DNA of 64,000 nt from Akkermansia sp. (GCA_017477935.1 JAFVIC010000065.1:1-64000); one strand, 5' to 3'. Positions 19,327 through 28,556 are shown, counted from the stretch's first letter. Numbers and translations are program-made. The notes: a model not told the origin generated them from the letters alone.

Positions 19327-20436
19327 TCACCCCCGCATGGCGAGTATTTTTTCTGACTCTGCCAGCAATTTTTCGAGAGTTTCGACCAAGATGTTGGTTA
19401 TCACGAAGTCGCGGTACCACTTTTTCTCACACGGAACATAATAACAGGGCAACATGGTGTCCGGCTCCTGGAAGGTGCCACCGGGAGGGTGCAGGTGGAA
19501 GTGCAGCAGGCGCACACCGCTGCCGGCCAGCTCCATCTCATGCTTGTCGATGAGCTGAGGGTCAAAATTACGGTCCTGCATGCGGCGGCACATCAGGCGG
19601 ATTTCACTCTCGGCAGGGTACTGCTGCAGCGCCACCATATCATACTCCTCAGGCTGCCACTCAGGGCGGAAGGCGCGAGTGAGCAAGGGGTCACAACAAG
19701 AGGCAATACGGCGCAGGCAGCTCTTGCGGTTACTACCGGGCGAGCCGCAAATAAGCACCAACATACGCAGCGGCGGTGTTTTCTCCTTGCGGTACAGGTA
19801 ATCAAGTCGGCGCTGAGCATGCATCATACGCATGTTCAGTTCATCCATCGTTGCCACCATTTCCTCTTTCCCCCCGGCGAAGAAACTGCGATCCTCCGAA
19901 GGCGGGTGGGGACGATCAGGGCGATAGCGATACGCCACCGTCATATCCAGCTTCGCCAGGTGCTGATGTATGGACGTGTTGCCCGGGGGCAGAAAATGCC
20001 CCAGCACGCGCATGACAACCTCGCGCTTGAAGGAGACAAACATCTCGGGTTTGACCTGCTTGCAGGGCACCCAGGTCGTATGCTCAAACTCCGTGCTGTA
20101 GGTGCAATCGGTCTCGGGTTTTTCGCCATGGCAAAGCATGAGGAACCAGGTCTGCTGCTGACCATCCCAGTCATCGCTCTTGCGGTTCTTTTCCCGGTAG
20201 AAATAACGCAGTCCGCCCCAGCGGGCCACGATATGATATGCAGAGCGGGGCAACCCCACTTCTTCTTCGACCTCACGCACGACAGCATGCTCATAGGTCT
20301 CGCCCTCGTGTACGCCGCCCTGCGGGAAATGCAAATGCCTGCTCTCGATACTCTTGCGCGCCAGCAACAGATTGCCGGCCGAATCCATAATCACCGCGGC
20401 GACATTCAAGCGCCACCTGTTAGCATCATCACTCAT
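19327..20436 (-). CDS. Nudix hydrolase fused to a degenerate PPK2-like domain
   Basis: 369 residues in two parts. Residues 1-150 form a Nudix domain of the RppH/diadenosine polyphosphatase type, with a complete Nudix box at 40-62 (REVEEEVGL at its end). Residues about 195-365 resemble polyphosphate kinase 2: a helix with RRLDYLYRKE, a strand MLVLICGSPGSNRKS at the place of the Walker A loop (normally a GxDxAGKGG type), LIDKHEMELAGSGVRLLHFHLH like the PPK2 lid region, and a final helix YRDFVITNILVETLEKL. The Walker A glycine/lysine pattern and the DRSWYNRA-type motif are missing, so this half is probably not an active kinase. Translation is coupled to the upstream lipoate ligase-like gene by an ATGA overlap. 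Confidence 0.65.
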   Translation of the reverse strand: MSDDANRWRLNVAAVIMDSAGNLLLARKSIESRHLHFPQGGVHEGETYEHAVVREVEEEVGLPRSAYHIVARWGGLRYFYREKNRKSDDWDGQQQTWFLMLCHGEKPETDCTYSTEFEHTTWVPCKQVKPEMFVSFKREVVMRVLGHFLPPGNTSIHQHLAKLDMTVAYRYRPDRPHPPSEDRSFFAGGKEEMVATMDELNMRMMHAQRRLDYLYRKEKTPPLRMLVLICGSPGSNRKSCLRRIASCCDPLLTRAFRPEWQPEEYDMVALQQYPAESEIRLMCRRMQDRNFDPQLIDKHEMELAGSGVRLLHFHLHPPGGTFQEPDTMLPCYYVPCEKKWYRDFVITNILVETLEKLLAESEKILAMRG

Positions 20437-21173
20437 GAAATAGTCGGTTTCCGCCGCCCGTGACTTTCGTCATTCCAGGCAGCAGTACAATACTTGGTGC
20501 GACAGAGCTCGGCCAGCTCAGCCTCAAACCCCGGGTAGGGTTCAGCCCCCTGCACCTCTTCCACCACCGGAGCCAGCGCTTGAGCAAGAGCCTGCTGCCA
20601 ACCATCGGCCGGTTCGCACTCCTGAATCAACCCCTGGTGCAAGACAGCCCCACGATATCGGCGCTGGCCGGCACCCGCGAGCTTCTGCCCACTCGGGTCA
20701 ACAATATCGCTGGCAACCGGGCTTGCCCAGCAGGCGCGACCACCATCGGGCGCATCTTCCACCAGCAACGAGCACTCCACACCGCCCGCCTGCAACGCCA
20801 CAGCCAAGGCTCCGTGAATCCACTTATACAGCTTATCGGCAGGCGGGTACACCACCCCATCCTGCGCAGGCAAGGTTACGGTGTAGGTATACCCCTTGCG
20901 GTGGTCCACAATACCACCGCCGGTCCAGCGACGTATATACTCAATTCCCTCACCGGGAAATATGGAGGCCGCAACGGCCGTCGTATCGAAATACCCGAAA
21001 CTCACTGCCGGCTTCGCCCAGCCATAGACGCGCAACCAAGCCTCAGGGCGGCGGCTGAGCAACTCGTCTGCAGCCATATTCTCATACCCCGTGCGCAGAA
21101 CAGGGTCACACCAAAGCCTGATCATCTGCGGGAGCAGAGCATCAGGCACGGCTTGTTGCATATCAAAACTCAT
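20433..21173 (-). CDS. Lipoate/biotin protein ligase-like protein (LplA family)
   Basis: 246 residues of the biotin/lipoate A/B ligase fold. RRWTGGGIVDH (81-91) is the conserved RRxxGGGxVxH substrate loop, and Lys164 in SGQKLAGAGQRR sits at the position that holds the lipoyl-AMP carbonyl. It likely transfers lipoate or octanoate to lipoyl domains. The C-terminal accessory domain of E. coli LplA is absent, so it could act as a transferase rather than a full ligase. It overlaps the downstream Nudix gene by four bases and follows a pseudopilin gene after 20 bases. Confidence 0.75.
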   Translation of the reverse strand: MSFDMQQAVPDALLPQMIRLWCDPVLRTGYENMAADELLSRRPEAWLRVYGWAKPAVSFGYFDTTAVAASIFPGEGIEYIRRWTGGGIVDHRKGYTYTVTLPAQDGVVYPPADKLYKWIHGALAVALQAGGVECSLLVEDAPDGGRACWASPVASDIVDPSGQKLAGAGQRRYRGAVLHQGLIQECEPADGWQQALAQALAPVVEEVQGAEPYPGFEAELAELCRTKYCTAAWNDESHGRRKPTIS

Positions 21174-21193
21174 GGCAGGCGGAGAGCAATCCC

Positions 21194-22180
21194 TTACATG
21201 GGCTGGGGCAGCAGCACAGTGCTGGAGAAGGAACGCGTGTAGCTGCGGAAGAAATCTTCCGGCTTGGGAGCACGGCGGCGTTTCTGTCGCACCTGCTCCA
21301 CAAGGTTCACGCCTTCATCCGTCAAGACGGTGATAGACATGGTAGCGGAGACAATGCGGGCATTGCGATAGGTTGCCGTACCGGCCACGATTTTGTCACC
21401 ACAGACCGATATCGACTTATTCATCGAAGAACCGGTGGACGAAATCACCGGGACGCTTACGCTCTCGTAAGCCACACGACCGGACTTGGCGTCAGCTTCT
21501 TCGCTCACGTACTCGATATTGAATATGAGGCTCAGCTCAATAATATTCTCGCAGAGGAAATTATTCTTCTCATCCTTCTCGTAGGGCACATAAGCCTGCT
21601 CCAGGCGCTCCTGGCACATGAGGTTGTCGAAACTCTCACGCGGGGGAATAACGAGACGATAGAGAGAGAAAATGGGGAAAATGCCTTTTTCCTTGTCGCT
21701 GGCATCGACATTGAGCACCTGGTCACGGTACATCAGGCGGTAGCCGATGGCATTGACATCGCCCTGAGTCTCCATATTGTGAGCACGAGCCGAGCGGTAA
21801 TTACTGCGCAGGGAGGTGCTGCTGCTCACGGCCGGGTTACGATCAGGCGCACAGGAGAAGAACACCAGCTGAACCGAGCGCGGAACCTTCAGCCCCTTGG
21901 GCAGTTTGCCGCCCTGGTGAGCCTGCTCCGTTTTGGAGAACAGCCACTCGTACTTGTTGTTACCCTTCATCTGGAATGATTCGAGGTCATGCGCTATGGT
22001 CTGCAGAGCCACGCGACCGCTGGTGCTGGTGCTCACATCCTCCTGCACCTTTTTCCACAAATCAACACCCTTGTTGGTAAGCTGCATGATTATCAGCACC
22101 AGACCGGCTGTGATAGCCATGGCCACGATGAGTTCCACCAGCGTGAAACCGCGGCGGCCTGTGTATGTAGTCGTCTTCAT
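21194..22180 (-). CDS. Pseudopilin-like protein, third of three (GspJ-type)
   Basis: 328 residues with a type IV prepilin leader: RRG before FTLVELIVAMAITAGLVLIIMQ, cleavage between Gly and Phe, Glu at +5. The C-terminal part is a long globular domain with no recognised enzyme motif. Size and sequence (Trp after the helix, QTIAHDLESF) recall GspJ-like proteins and the C member of the verrucomicrobial Verru_Chthon cassette; this is a resemblance by eye. It lies 23 bases downstream of the second pilin gene. Confidence 0.75.
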   Translation of the reverse strand: MKTTTYTGRRGFTLVELIVAMAITAGLVLIIMQLTNKGVDLWKKVQEDVSTSTSGRVALQTIAHDLESFQMKGNNKYEWLFSKTEQAHQGGKLPKGLKVPRSVQLVFFSCAPDRNPAVSSSTSLRSNYRSARAHNMETQGDVNAIGYRLMYRDQVLNVDASDKEKGIFPIFSLYRLVIPPRESFDNLMCQERLEQAYVPYEKDEKNNFLCENIIELSLIFNIEYVSEEADAKSGRVAYESVSVPVISSTGSSMNKSISVCGDKIVAGTATYRNARIVSATMSITVLTDEGVNLVEQVRQKRRRAPKPEDFFRSYTRSFSSTVLLPQPM

Positions 22181-22203
22181 GTAGTGTCAGAGAGAGGAAA
22201 GGG

Positions 22204-22950
22204 TTAGCGATGGAATGACATATTGGCAGAGAACAGCGGGCTGCCCATGCGGCGCCAGTTGCGGTCGCGATAACGGGCAGGGTTGGGCGGCAGCATCTGG
22301 TAGAAATCAGCCCTGAAGAACACGGCACCGCCGTAGGAATCGCCCGTTTCATTGCTCGAGAAATACTCCTCGGGGCGGTTGGACTGAGCGATGACACCCG
22401 GGTTGGGCGAAATCTCGTAAGTGCCGTTATTTTTGTCAACAAGCTGGCTCATCTTCACGACAAACACAGGACCGACAGCCTCTTTGATGTCATTCTTATG
22501 CAGGCTGTCATCCATGGGGCAGGCAATGGTCACCAGCTGCGAATTACGCCCCGGCACAGCTTTGGCCGCCTTAACTGCCGGGTACGTGCCATCAGCGCGC
22601 TGGGGCTTGGAGGTATCCGCCCGGTAAGAGAAAATCACAATAGAAGTAGAGGGACGCTTGCTCTTCTGCAGCCAGTAGAACCCCTTGTCAAACGGGGTGA
22701 GATACTTGCCGTCGGAAGACGTCTTGGCCTTTGCCCCTGCGCGCTCATTGGGGCGAATCGTCCCCAGTTCTGCACGCAGAACCCCGGTGATACGCTCGGC
22801 CTCCTGGCGAGTGAGAGCCTGCTGCACCATACCTCGTGCCGGCACAAAAACGGTAAGGAAAATAGAGACGAGCACGCCGACCAACGCAACGGCCAGCAGT
22901 GTTTCCATCAATGTGAAACCGCCGCGGCGGCTCATGATTTGCTTCTTCAT
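22204..22950 (-). CDS. Pseudopilin-like protein, second of three
   Basis: 248 residues. The prepilin motif is GGFTLMETLLAVALVGVLVS with Glu at +5 after the Gly-Phe cleavage site. The rest is an extended globular domain. Probably a minor pseudopilin (GspI or Verru_Chthon B-like). It lies 24 bases downstream of the first pilin gene and 23 bases upstream of the third, in one transcript. Confidence 0.72.
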   Translation of the reverse strand: MKKQIMSRRGGFTLMETLLAVALVGVLVSIFLTVFVPARGMVQQALTRQEAERITGVLRAELGTIRPNERAGAKAKTSSDGKYLTPFDKGFYWLQKSKRPSTSIVIFSYRADTSKPQRADGTYPAVKAAKAVPGRNSQLVTIACPMDDSLHKNDIKEAVGPVFVVKMSQLVDKNNGTYEISPNPGVIAQSNRPEEYFSSNETGDSYGGAVFFRADFYQMLPPNPARYRDRNWRRMGSPLFSANMSFHR

Positions 22951-22974
22951 GTTCTGAAATATAAGTTCTTAAAA

Positions 22975-23721
22975 TCAATCCTCTTCACCATACACCTGGC
23001 TAGTTGTGCGCAGCTTGCCGATGTCACCGGAAGGCCAGATAACAATTCCCTGGGCAGCAGCCGGTCGACGCTGCGAATCAAAATCCGTGGGTATGACACC
23101 ATCTTTTGCGCGATTACCGGAGCCGGGACGCCCGCTGATAACCACCAGACGCTGAGCGGGCGGGGCATTGAGGGGGTCTGACTGCGGGGTAACGTAACGA
23201 CCCTTTTCGTCGAACTCGATGTAGTAAACAGCCGTCTGTCCCTTACCGGCCAGGCGGGTAACCTCCTGACCCAGCATGTGGCCGCCGGCATGATCCATCC
23301 ACTTGAGTGTGGTACTGTAAGTGGGGCTGAAGAACACGCCCGGGGGCAGCAGCACACCGGCCGAGGTGGAGACCCACACACCATCACCCTCAATATCCGT
23401 ACCATCGTAGGTGCCACGGGTGTTTTCCGTCTTGCGCTTCATCTGCACGGTCATGTAGCGCAGGTGACGGGTATCCATACTCTTATCATCTTCATCCTTA
23501 GCGATGATGAGACGTGTGTAACAATCATTACCCTGAGCGGTGGCACGAGCCTCACGCACCATGGTTTCAAGCATATCCACGCCCGAATCAAGCCCGCGCC
23601 CTTTGCCGGCATCACGCAGCACATTGGCAGACATCGTCATCAACAAACCAATAATGGCCATAACCACCATCAACTCTATCAGAGTAAAGCCTCTGTCCTG
23701 CTTTCTGAAAAATGTTTTCAT
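22975..23721 (-). CDS. Pseudopilin-like protein, first of three (GspH-type)
   Basis: 248 residues from MKTFFRKQDRGFTLIELMVVMAIIG, a canonical class III prepilin leader. The domain begins with VDMLETMVREARATAQGN, the typical helix of GspH/Verru_Chthon D-like pseudopilins, and ends with an IVIWPSGDIGKLR strand. I start at 23721 because the prepilin leader is then the usual short length; the frame extends 22 codons upstream without similarity. No assembly ATPase, inner-membrane platform, secretin or prepilin peptidase gene is nearby. Confidence 0.75.
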   Translation of the reverse strand: MKTFFRKQDRGFTLIELMVVMAIIGLLMTMSANVLRDAGKGRGLDSGVDMLETMVREARATAQGNDCYTRLIIAKDEDDKSMDTRHLRYMTVQMKRKTENTRGTYDGTDIEGDGVWVSTSAGVLLPPGVFFSPTYSTTLKWMDHAGGHMLGQEVTRLAGKGQTAVYYIEFDEKGRYVTPQSDPLNAPPAQRLVVISGRPGSGNRAKDGVIPTDFDSQRRPAAAQGIVIWPSGDIGKLRTTSQVYGEED

Positions 23722-23837
23722 ATAGTGAAAATTTACCGAACGCTGAGATACGCCACTATTCATAGCAGATTTTTCGCCGGGCTTCAATCCTTTTTTTATT
23801 TTTCCGTCAAAAATCGGGGATAATTCCGTTTTTTTGA

Positions 23838-23866
23838 TTGACCTTTTTGCCGAAATAAGGTACAGG
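23838..23866 (+). promoter_or_regulatory. Promoter of uppP
   Basis: TTGACC (23838-23843), 17-base spacer and a weak TACAGG (23861-23866), 10 bases before the ATG. The AGGG in the -10 could also serve as a ribosome binding site. Confidence 0.4.
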
Positions 23867-23876
23867 GATTGCCGAC

Positions 23877-24791
23877 ATGACGATTATCGACTCCATCATT
23901 CTGGGCATAGTTGAAGGCCTGACCGAATATCTGCCGGTCAGCTCCACCGGTCACCTCATTATAGCGCAGTACCTGCTGGGATTACCGGATTCCGAAGCCA
24001 TGAAAGCCTTCCATATCTGCATACAGAGTGGAGCCATCATTGCCGTGCTCGGGCTCTATTACAGCCGAGTAAAGCAAATGACACTCGGCACCCTGCAGGC
24101 GGCCCGAAACATGTTCAGGGCCGATGCCACACCTGAGGAGCGCTACCCTGTCGGTGCGCGAATACTGGTGAACATCATCGTAGCGTTCATGCCCGCGCTG
24201 GTGCTGGGACTACTGTTCAACGATTTCATTAAGAGCATGCTGTTCAACGCCCCCACCGTCACCACGACCTGGGCGCTCGGCGGTATCGTGATTCTTCTTT
24301 TCGTGCGTGCCCGCAGCAAGAGCGGCAAGCAGTTTGCCGGGCAATCGCTGGAGGAACTCACCTGGCGCGGCGCGCTGAAAGTGGGCTTTATGCAGAGCAT
24401 TGCCATGTGCCCCGGCGTGAGCCGAAGCCTGATGACCATGCTGGGCGGTCTCTTTGCCGGGCTGAGCGTTGCTGCAGCGGTTGAATTCAGTTTCCTGCTG
24501 GGGCTGCTCACACTGGGAGCTGCGACCGTGCACGATGCCTGGAAACATGGCGGTGAAATGCTCAGCACAATTGGCTGGCTACCGCTGGTGGTAGGAACCG
24601 CTACAGCCTGGCTGAGCGCCGTTATCGCCGTCAAGTGGATGGTAGGTTACCTCAATCGCCACAGTCTCAGCATATTCGGTTGGTACCGCATTGGTGCCGC
24701 CATGGTGATGCTGGCCCTCATCTTCACCGGTCTGGAGTTCAGCGCGGACGAACCTGAGCCGGCCGCTGCCGCACAAACCGTGCAGGAGTAA
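23877..24791 (+). CDS. uppP: Undecaprenyl-diphosphatase
   Basis: An inner-membrane phosphatase (BacA family) that recycles undecaprenyl diphosphate for peptidoglycan and O-antigen synthesis. 304 residues with both family signatures: GIVEGLTEYLPVSSTGHL near the N-terminus and GFMQSIAMCPGVSRSLMTM in the middle, carrying the catalytic Glu/Ser/His and Arg residues. Several transmembrane helices are evident. It is followed by signal peptidase I on the same strand. Confidence 0.96.
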   Translation: MTIIDSIILGIVEGLTEYLPVSSTGHLIIAQYLLGLPDSEAMKAFHICIQSGAIIAVLGLYYSRVKQMTLGTLQAARNMFRADATPEERYPVGARILVNIIVAFMPALVLGLLFNDFIKSMLFNAPTVTTTWALGGIVILLFVRARSKSGKQFAGQSLEELTWRGALKVGFMQSIAMCPGVSRSLMTMLGGLFAGLSVAAAVEFSFLLGLLTLGAATVHDAWKHGGEMLSTIGWLPLVVGTATAWLSAVIAVKWMVGYLNRHSLSIFGWYRIGAAMVMLALIFTGLEFSADEPEPAAAAQTVQE

Positions 24792-24859
24792 ATACGGCAT
24801 GGCGAATTTTTGACTTCACTTTCTGCGCAATTCGGGTAGAATGATGACAACAAGTAATC

Positions 24860-26086
24860 ATGCGCCATATACTCACAACAGTTAACTGGATTGCCGACAG
24901 TGTGCTGGCTTGGTTCACACCGGGCTGGCGCCGCAAAGGGGTGGAAGCCAGAAACGCTCTGACCCGCTACTACAATTACCACAAGCCCCATATTACGGAT
25001 GAGCGCCGTGAGCAACTGCTCGGCCTGCGGGAGCGCCTCAGCAAAGCCCTGCTCCGCTGGCGCAAGGCCGAAACAGAGGTCGTAACAGCCGAGATTGAAA
25101 CGCTCAGCGAAAGCCTGCGTGGCTACAAGCGCAGCGCCGTGGCCGAAACGGTAGAGTCTTTCTTCGTCATTATGGTTATCTTTCTGGGCATACGTACGTA
25201 CTATGCCCAGCCGTTCCGTATTCCGACCGGCTCTATGCAGCCCACGCTCAACGGTATCATCATTCACCCGCTGGCCGAAGATGAGCAACTGCCTGCCGCT
25301 CCGATTCGCTGGTGGCAGACCCTCACTCTGGGCAGCAGTTACTGCGAGGTCGTGGCCGAAAACAGCAAGGCTATCGTGAACCTGACCACGGAGCGCTACC
25401 CGTCCTTCCTCCCCCTCTTCACACGAACCCGCATACGGTTCAGCGATGGCAGTCAGGCCACCGTACCCTGCGCCCAGGGTGCCGTGGGCGAATACCTGAG
25501 CCAGAACGGCAAACTCGGCCGCAATCTCATGCCGGGTGAAGTTGTGCTGCGAGGCCGGGTCGATGCCGGCGACATGGTGGTAGTCAACCGCATGGCCTAC
25601 CACTTCCGCAGCCCCCGCCGCGGCGAAACCTTCGTCTTCGACACACGCGGTATCAATACCGATGTGCCCGCCGGCATGCCGGACCAAAGCAAAGCCAGCA
25701 ACTACATTAAGCGCCTTTGCGCCCTGCCCGGCGACAAGGTGAACATTGCCCGGCCTTACCTCGAAATTAACGGACAACGCGCCACAGAACCCGGTATTTG
25801 CCGCGTGGCGGCCTGCACTGCCCCCCACAACAGCACCGGTTACAATGCACTCAATCGCTATCGCGATGCCTCCGTGTATTACCAGGCCTACATGACCGAG
25901 GGCAACCCCGTCACCCTCAAATATACGCCGACCACTCCCAACCTCAACGAATATCTGGCGCTGGGTGACAACACCGTCAACTCCAAAGACTCCCGCTACT
26001 GGGGACCGGTACACCAGTTCAATATTCTCGGACCGGCCTTCATCACCCTCTGGCCATTCACCGGGCACTGGGGCAGCATTGACTGA
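24860..26086 (+). CDS. lepB: Signal peptidase I
   Basis: Removes signal peptides from Sec/Tat-exported proteins. 408 residues, longer than the E. coli enzyme. About 100 residues of charged N-terminal sequence precede the membrane anchor FFVIMVIFLGIRTYY. The catalytic Ser is in FRIPTGSMQPTL and the Lys in SNYIKRLCALPGDKVNI, with the GDN motif ALGDNTVNSKDSRYWG near the C-terminus. A roughly 100-residue insert between the Ser and Lys boxes is unusually long. It probably forms one transcript with the downstream squalene synthase-like gene (43-base gap). Confidence 0.94.
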   Translation: MRHILTTVNWIADSVLAWFTPGWRRKGVEARNALTRYYNYHKPHITDERREQLLGLRERLSKALLRWRKAETEVVTAEIETLSESLRGYKRSAVAETVESFFVIMVIFLGIRTYYAQPFRIPTGSMQPTLNGIIIHPLAEDEQLPAAPIRWWQTLTLGSSYCEVVAENSKAIVNLTTERYPSFLPLFTRTRIRFSDGSQATVPCAQGAVGEYLSQNGKLGRNLMPGEVVLRGRVDAGDMVVVNRMAYHFRSPRRGETFVFDTRGINTDVPAGMPDQSKASNYIKRLCALPGDKVNIARPYLEINGQRATEPGICRVAACTAPHNSTGYNALNRYRDASVYYQAYMTEGNPVTLKYTPTTPNLNEYLALGDNTVNSKDSRYWGPVHQFNILGPAFITLWPFTGHWGSID

Positions 26087-26129
26087 TTGCCCCGGCATAC
26101 ACTCTCTCACCTGCTCACTCTCACTGACC

Positions 26130-27041
26130 ATGTCTGAATCAGACTCCATCACCCGCAACGCCAAATCAAACCTGGCCTTTACTCTCATGGACCTGCCGGC
26201 GGAAAAACGCATGCGCATGGCCCAATTTTATGCCTTCTGCCGAATTATCGACGATATTGTGGACGAACCCGGCATGAGCGAACAGGAACGCCACGACGCT
26301 CTCGATCGCTGGGCCGATATCATCTCCCTGAAAGTCACGCCTTCCTTCGGCATCGAGGACGAGGTGCAGAAGCTCGTAAGCAGCCTGCAACTCGACATTA
26401 CCCCCATGATGGAGTTGATAGACGGCTGCCGAAGCGACATCTGCCCCGTGCAACCGAAAACCCGCGAGGAGCTGCTGGCCTATGCTTATAAAGTGGCAGC
26501 CTGTGTGGGTATTACCAGTGCTACGGTCATGGGGGCCTCTCCCGCAGCGAAAGATTACGCCGTAGCACTCGGCTACGCCTTGCAGTTAGTCAATATCCTG
26601 CGCGACGTGGCCGAAGACTGCCGTAAATATAACCGTTTTTACCTGCCGGCGGAGGATATGGAACTTTTCGGGGTAAGCCGCGAAGACATCCGCGAGCAGC
26701 GCTACAACTACCGCATGCGCCAGCTGCTGGCTTACGAAGCCGCTCTTGCGGAAAAATTCTTCGGAGATGCCGAAAGCCTTTACCAGCAGCTCTCGGTTGA
26801 AGACCGCAATGCACTCATTCCCGCCCAGGCTATGAGCCTGATTTACCACACCATCCTCATCAAGATGCAGGATGACGAGTACCGGGTTTTCGAACGGCGC
26901 TACAGCGTGAACAATTTCCGCAAACTCTGGTTCCTGCTGCGCGCCAGATTGGGTACCGTAGCCATGCCCTCTTTCCCCAGCCTGGCTGAATGGGGGTTCC
27001 TCAAAAACAAAAAATCAGAAGATAACAACAACAGCAAGTAA
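26130..27041 (+). CDS. Squalene/phytoene synthase family protein
   Basis: Head-to-head condensation of two prenyl diphosphates. 303 residues from MSESDS. The first Asp-rich motif is IIDDIVDE (39-46), the second DVAEDCRKYNRFYLP (159-173). The overall pattern resembles the hopanoid-type HpnC/HpnD enzymes as much as phytoene synthase (CrtB). No partner (HpnE, desaturase, squalene-hopene cyclase) lies in the window, so the product cannot be stated. The reading frame also runs back into lepB without homology. Confidence 0.85.
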   Translation: MSESDSITRNAKSNLAFTLMDLPAEKRMRMAQFYAFCRIIDDIVDEPGMSEQERHDALDRWADIISLKVTPSFGIEDEVQKLVSSLQLDITPMMELIDGCRSDICPVQPKTREELLAYAYKVAACVGITSATVMGASPAAKDYAVALGYALQLVNILRDVAEDCRKYNRFYLPAEDMELFGVSREDIREQRYNYRMRQLLAYEAALAEKFFGDAESLYQQLSVEDRNALIPAQAMSLIYHTILIKMQDDEYRVFERRYSVNNFRKLWFLLRARLGTVAMPSFPSLAEWGFLKNKKSEDNNNSK

Positions 27042-27081
27042 CACAGGCAGGCTATATCTACATTTCTGTCACGCAGAGAGC

Positions 27082-27110
27082 TTGACAAAGCGCTCAAAAT
27101 AGTGCACAAT
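27082..27110 (+). promoter_or_regulatory. Promoter of the 27158 lipoprotein gene
   Basis: Consensus TTGACA (27082-27087), 17-base spacer, CACAAT (27105-27110). Unlike most promoters here it leaves a leader of about 40 bases. Confidence 0.6.
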
Positions 27111-27157
27111 GTGCCCACGCAGGACTGAATACAGCCGTCAAAGCAGCAATTCCAGCA

Positions 27158-28456
27158 ATGAAAACGCGTCTCATCCACACAGCCTTGTTTACAGCAGCAA
27201 CCGTCATCATGACGGCTTGCGATGATAAGCCTGCCACTCCGAATTCTTCAGGCACAACGGATACCGTCACTCAGCAGCAGCCGGTTCAGGCACCTGAGCA
27301 GGTACCGCATAAGCCTGAGGATGTACTGGCAGCGGTTGAAACTCAGCTGACGGCTTACCCGTGGCTTTCCTCCGCGCTGACCTCGATGGAGACGGAGATT
27401 GGGGCAGATGGTTCCACCCTGCTCACGGCAAAAGTACGCCTCACCGTCAAAGAAGATTTATATCGCAGCGAAAATGCACCGGCAGCCTTCAACGAAGAGC
27501 GCAAGGCCATGAATGCCTGCGCCAACCGCGCCATGCAGCCGAACTCACTCTACCTGCTGCAAGTCGGTGCTCCTACCGATGCCATTACCGATGAAGACAA
27601 GGCCGCACGCCCCCTGCCCGAAAACCTGCAGCAGCTGGCTAATGAGCTGAAAGATTTGGCTGAATCATCCGTTTACGCTGTCTCGCTTCAGGCCGGCACC
27701 GGTTATGATGTGACCGCCACCATGAAGGTCAACGAAACCGCCAACGGCAAGGAATACACCGAGGTCAGCGTACAGATAGAAAACCTGCCCCGGGTCGATA
27801 TCGGCGTCCCCGCCGGCGCTCTCCCCGAAGGTTCTGCACTGATGACTCCTGATTTCGAAGATACTCGCAAGCAGGAAATCCGCAGCAAGATTGAAGCGTT
27901 TGAAGCCGCAGCTGCCCCTTACATCAAGTCCCGCGAAGAAGAGGCCCGCGCTAAGTGGACGGAATACAACGCCGCCAAAGCCGAGGCAGATCGGAAGACT
28001 GCAGAGGAGGCCACCGCCGCCGCCGCTGAAAAGGAACAGTGGATTAACCACTGCGTCAACACTATTGCCACCGGTAAGAAATTCAGCGGCGAGTGGGTAC
28101 GCGATACCCAGTTTGGCAAGTTTACCCTCGAAATCGGTGAACAGCACAAGTACGAGGACTCCCTTCAGTTTATCGGGCGACTGTATGATACCGAGCTTCC
28201 CGATGCCAGCATGGATGTACACGGCCGCTGCGAATTCACCAAGGGTGAGGATGGCACCTGCAAGGTAAGCATCACCATTTATGATGGTTACTACCAGGAG
28301 GACAAGCCCACCACCGAGGTATACACCTCCAACGATGGTATCATGCAGCTGAAGTTCAATGCCAAGGGCAACATGAGCGGTACTATGCTTCGCACCGCAT
28401 GGAGGAACCAGCCGGAAAAAGCCTTCAATGTTTCATTCTCCGCTCCGGAGCAATAA
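27158..28456 (+). CDS. Putative lipoprotein with central coiled coil, unknown function
   Basis: 432 residues. Signal peptide with a lipobox-like MTAC (Cys21), followed by a Thr/Gln/Pro-rich linker. The N-terminal domain (about 50-225) is probably mixed alpha/beta. Residues about 235-300 form a charged Ala/Glu/Lys helix, and a C-terminal beta-rich domain holds GKFTLEIGEQHKY, AKGNMSGTM and AWRNQPEKAFNVSF. I recognise no family. It has its own promoter and a strong terminator, so it is a single-gene unit. Confidence 0.6.
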   Translation: MKTRLIHTALFTAATVIMTACDDKPATPNSSGTTDTVTQQQPVQAPEQVPHKPEDVLAAVETQLTAYPWLSSALTSMETEIGADGSTLLTAKVRLTVKEDLYRSENAPAAFNEERKAMNACANRAMQPNSLYLLQVGAPTDAITDEDKAARPLPENLQQLANELKDLAESSVYAVSLQAGTGYDVTATMKVNETANGKEYTEVSVQIENLPRVDIGVPAGALPEGSALMTPDFEDTRKQEIRSKIEAFEAAAAPYIKSREEEARAKWTEYNAAKAEADRKTAEEATAAAAEKEQWINHCVNTIATGKKFSGEWVRDTQFGKFTLEIGEQHKYEDSLQFIGRLYDTELPDASMDVHGRCEFTKGEDGTCKVSITIYDGYYQEDKPTTEVYTSNDGIMQLKFNAKGNMSGTMLRTAWRNQPEKAFNVSFSAPEQ

Positions 28457-28490
28457 ATACGGAAGCGTATTCCATTCTCTTTCAAAGACA

Positions 28491-28535
28491 AGCAGAAAAC
28501 GAGCCCATTGCACTTCGGGCTTGTTTTCTGCTTTA
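28491..28535 (+). terminator. Rho-independent terminator after the 27158 lipoprotein gene
   Basis: A 16-bp stem with one G-T pair (28491-28506 with 28517-28532), 10-base loop, followed by a short T-rich tail. Confidence 0.75.
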
Positions 28536-28556
28536 TACGAAAGTCACAAAAAGAGG

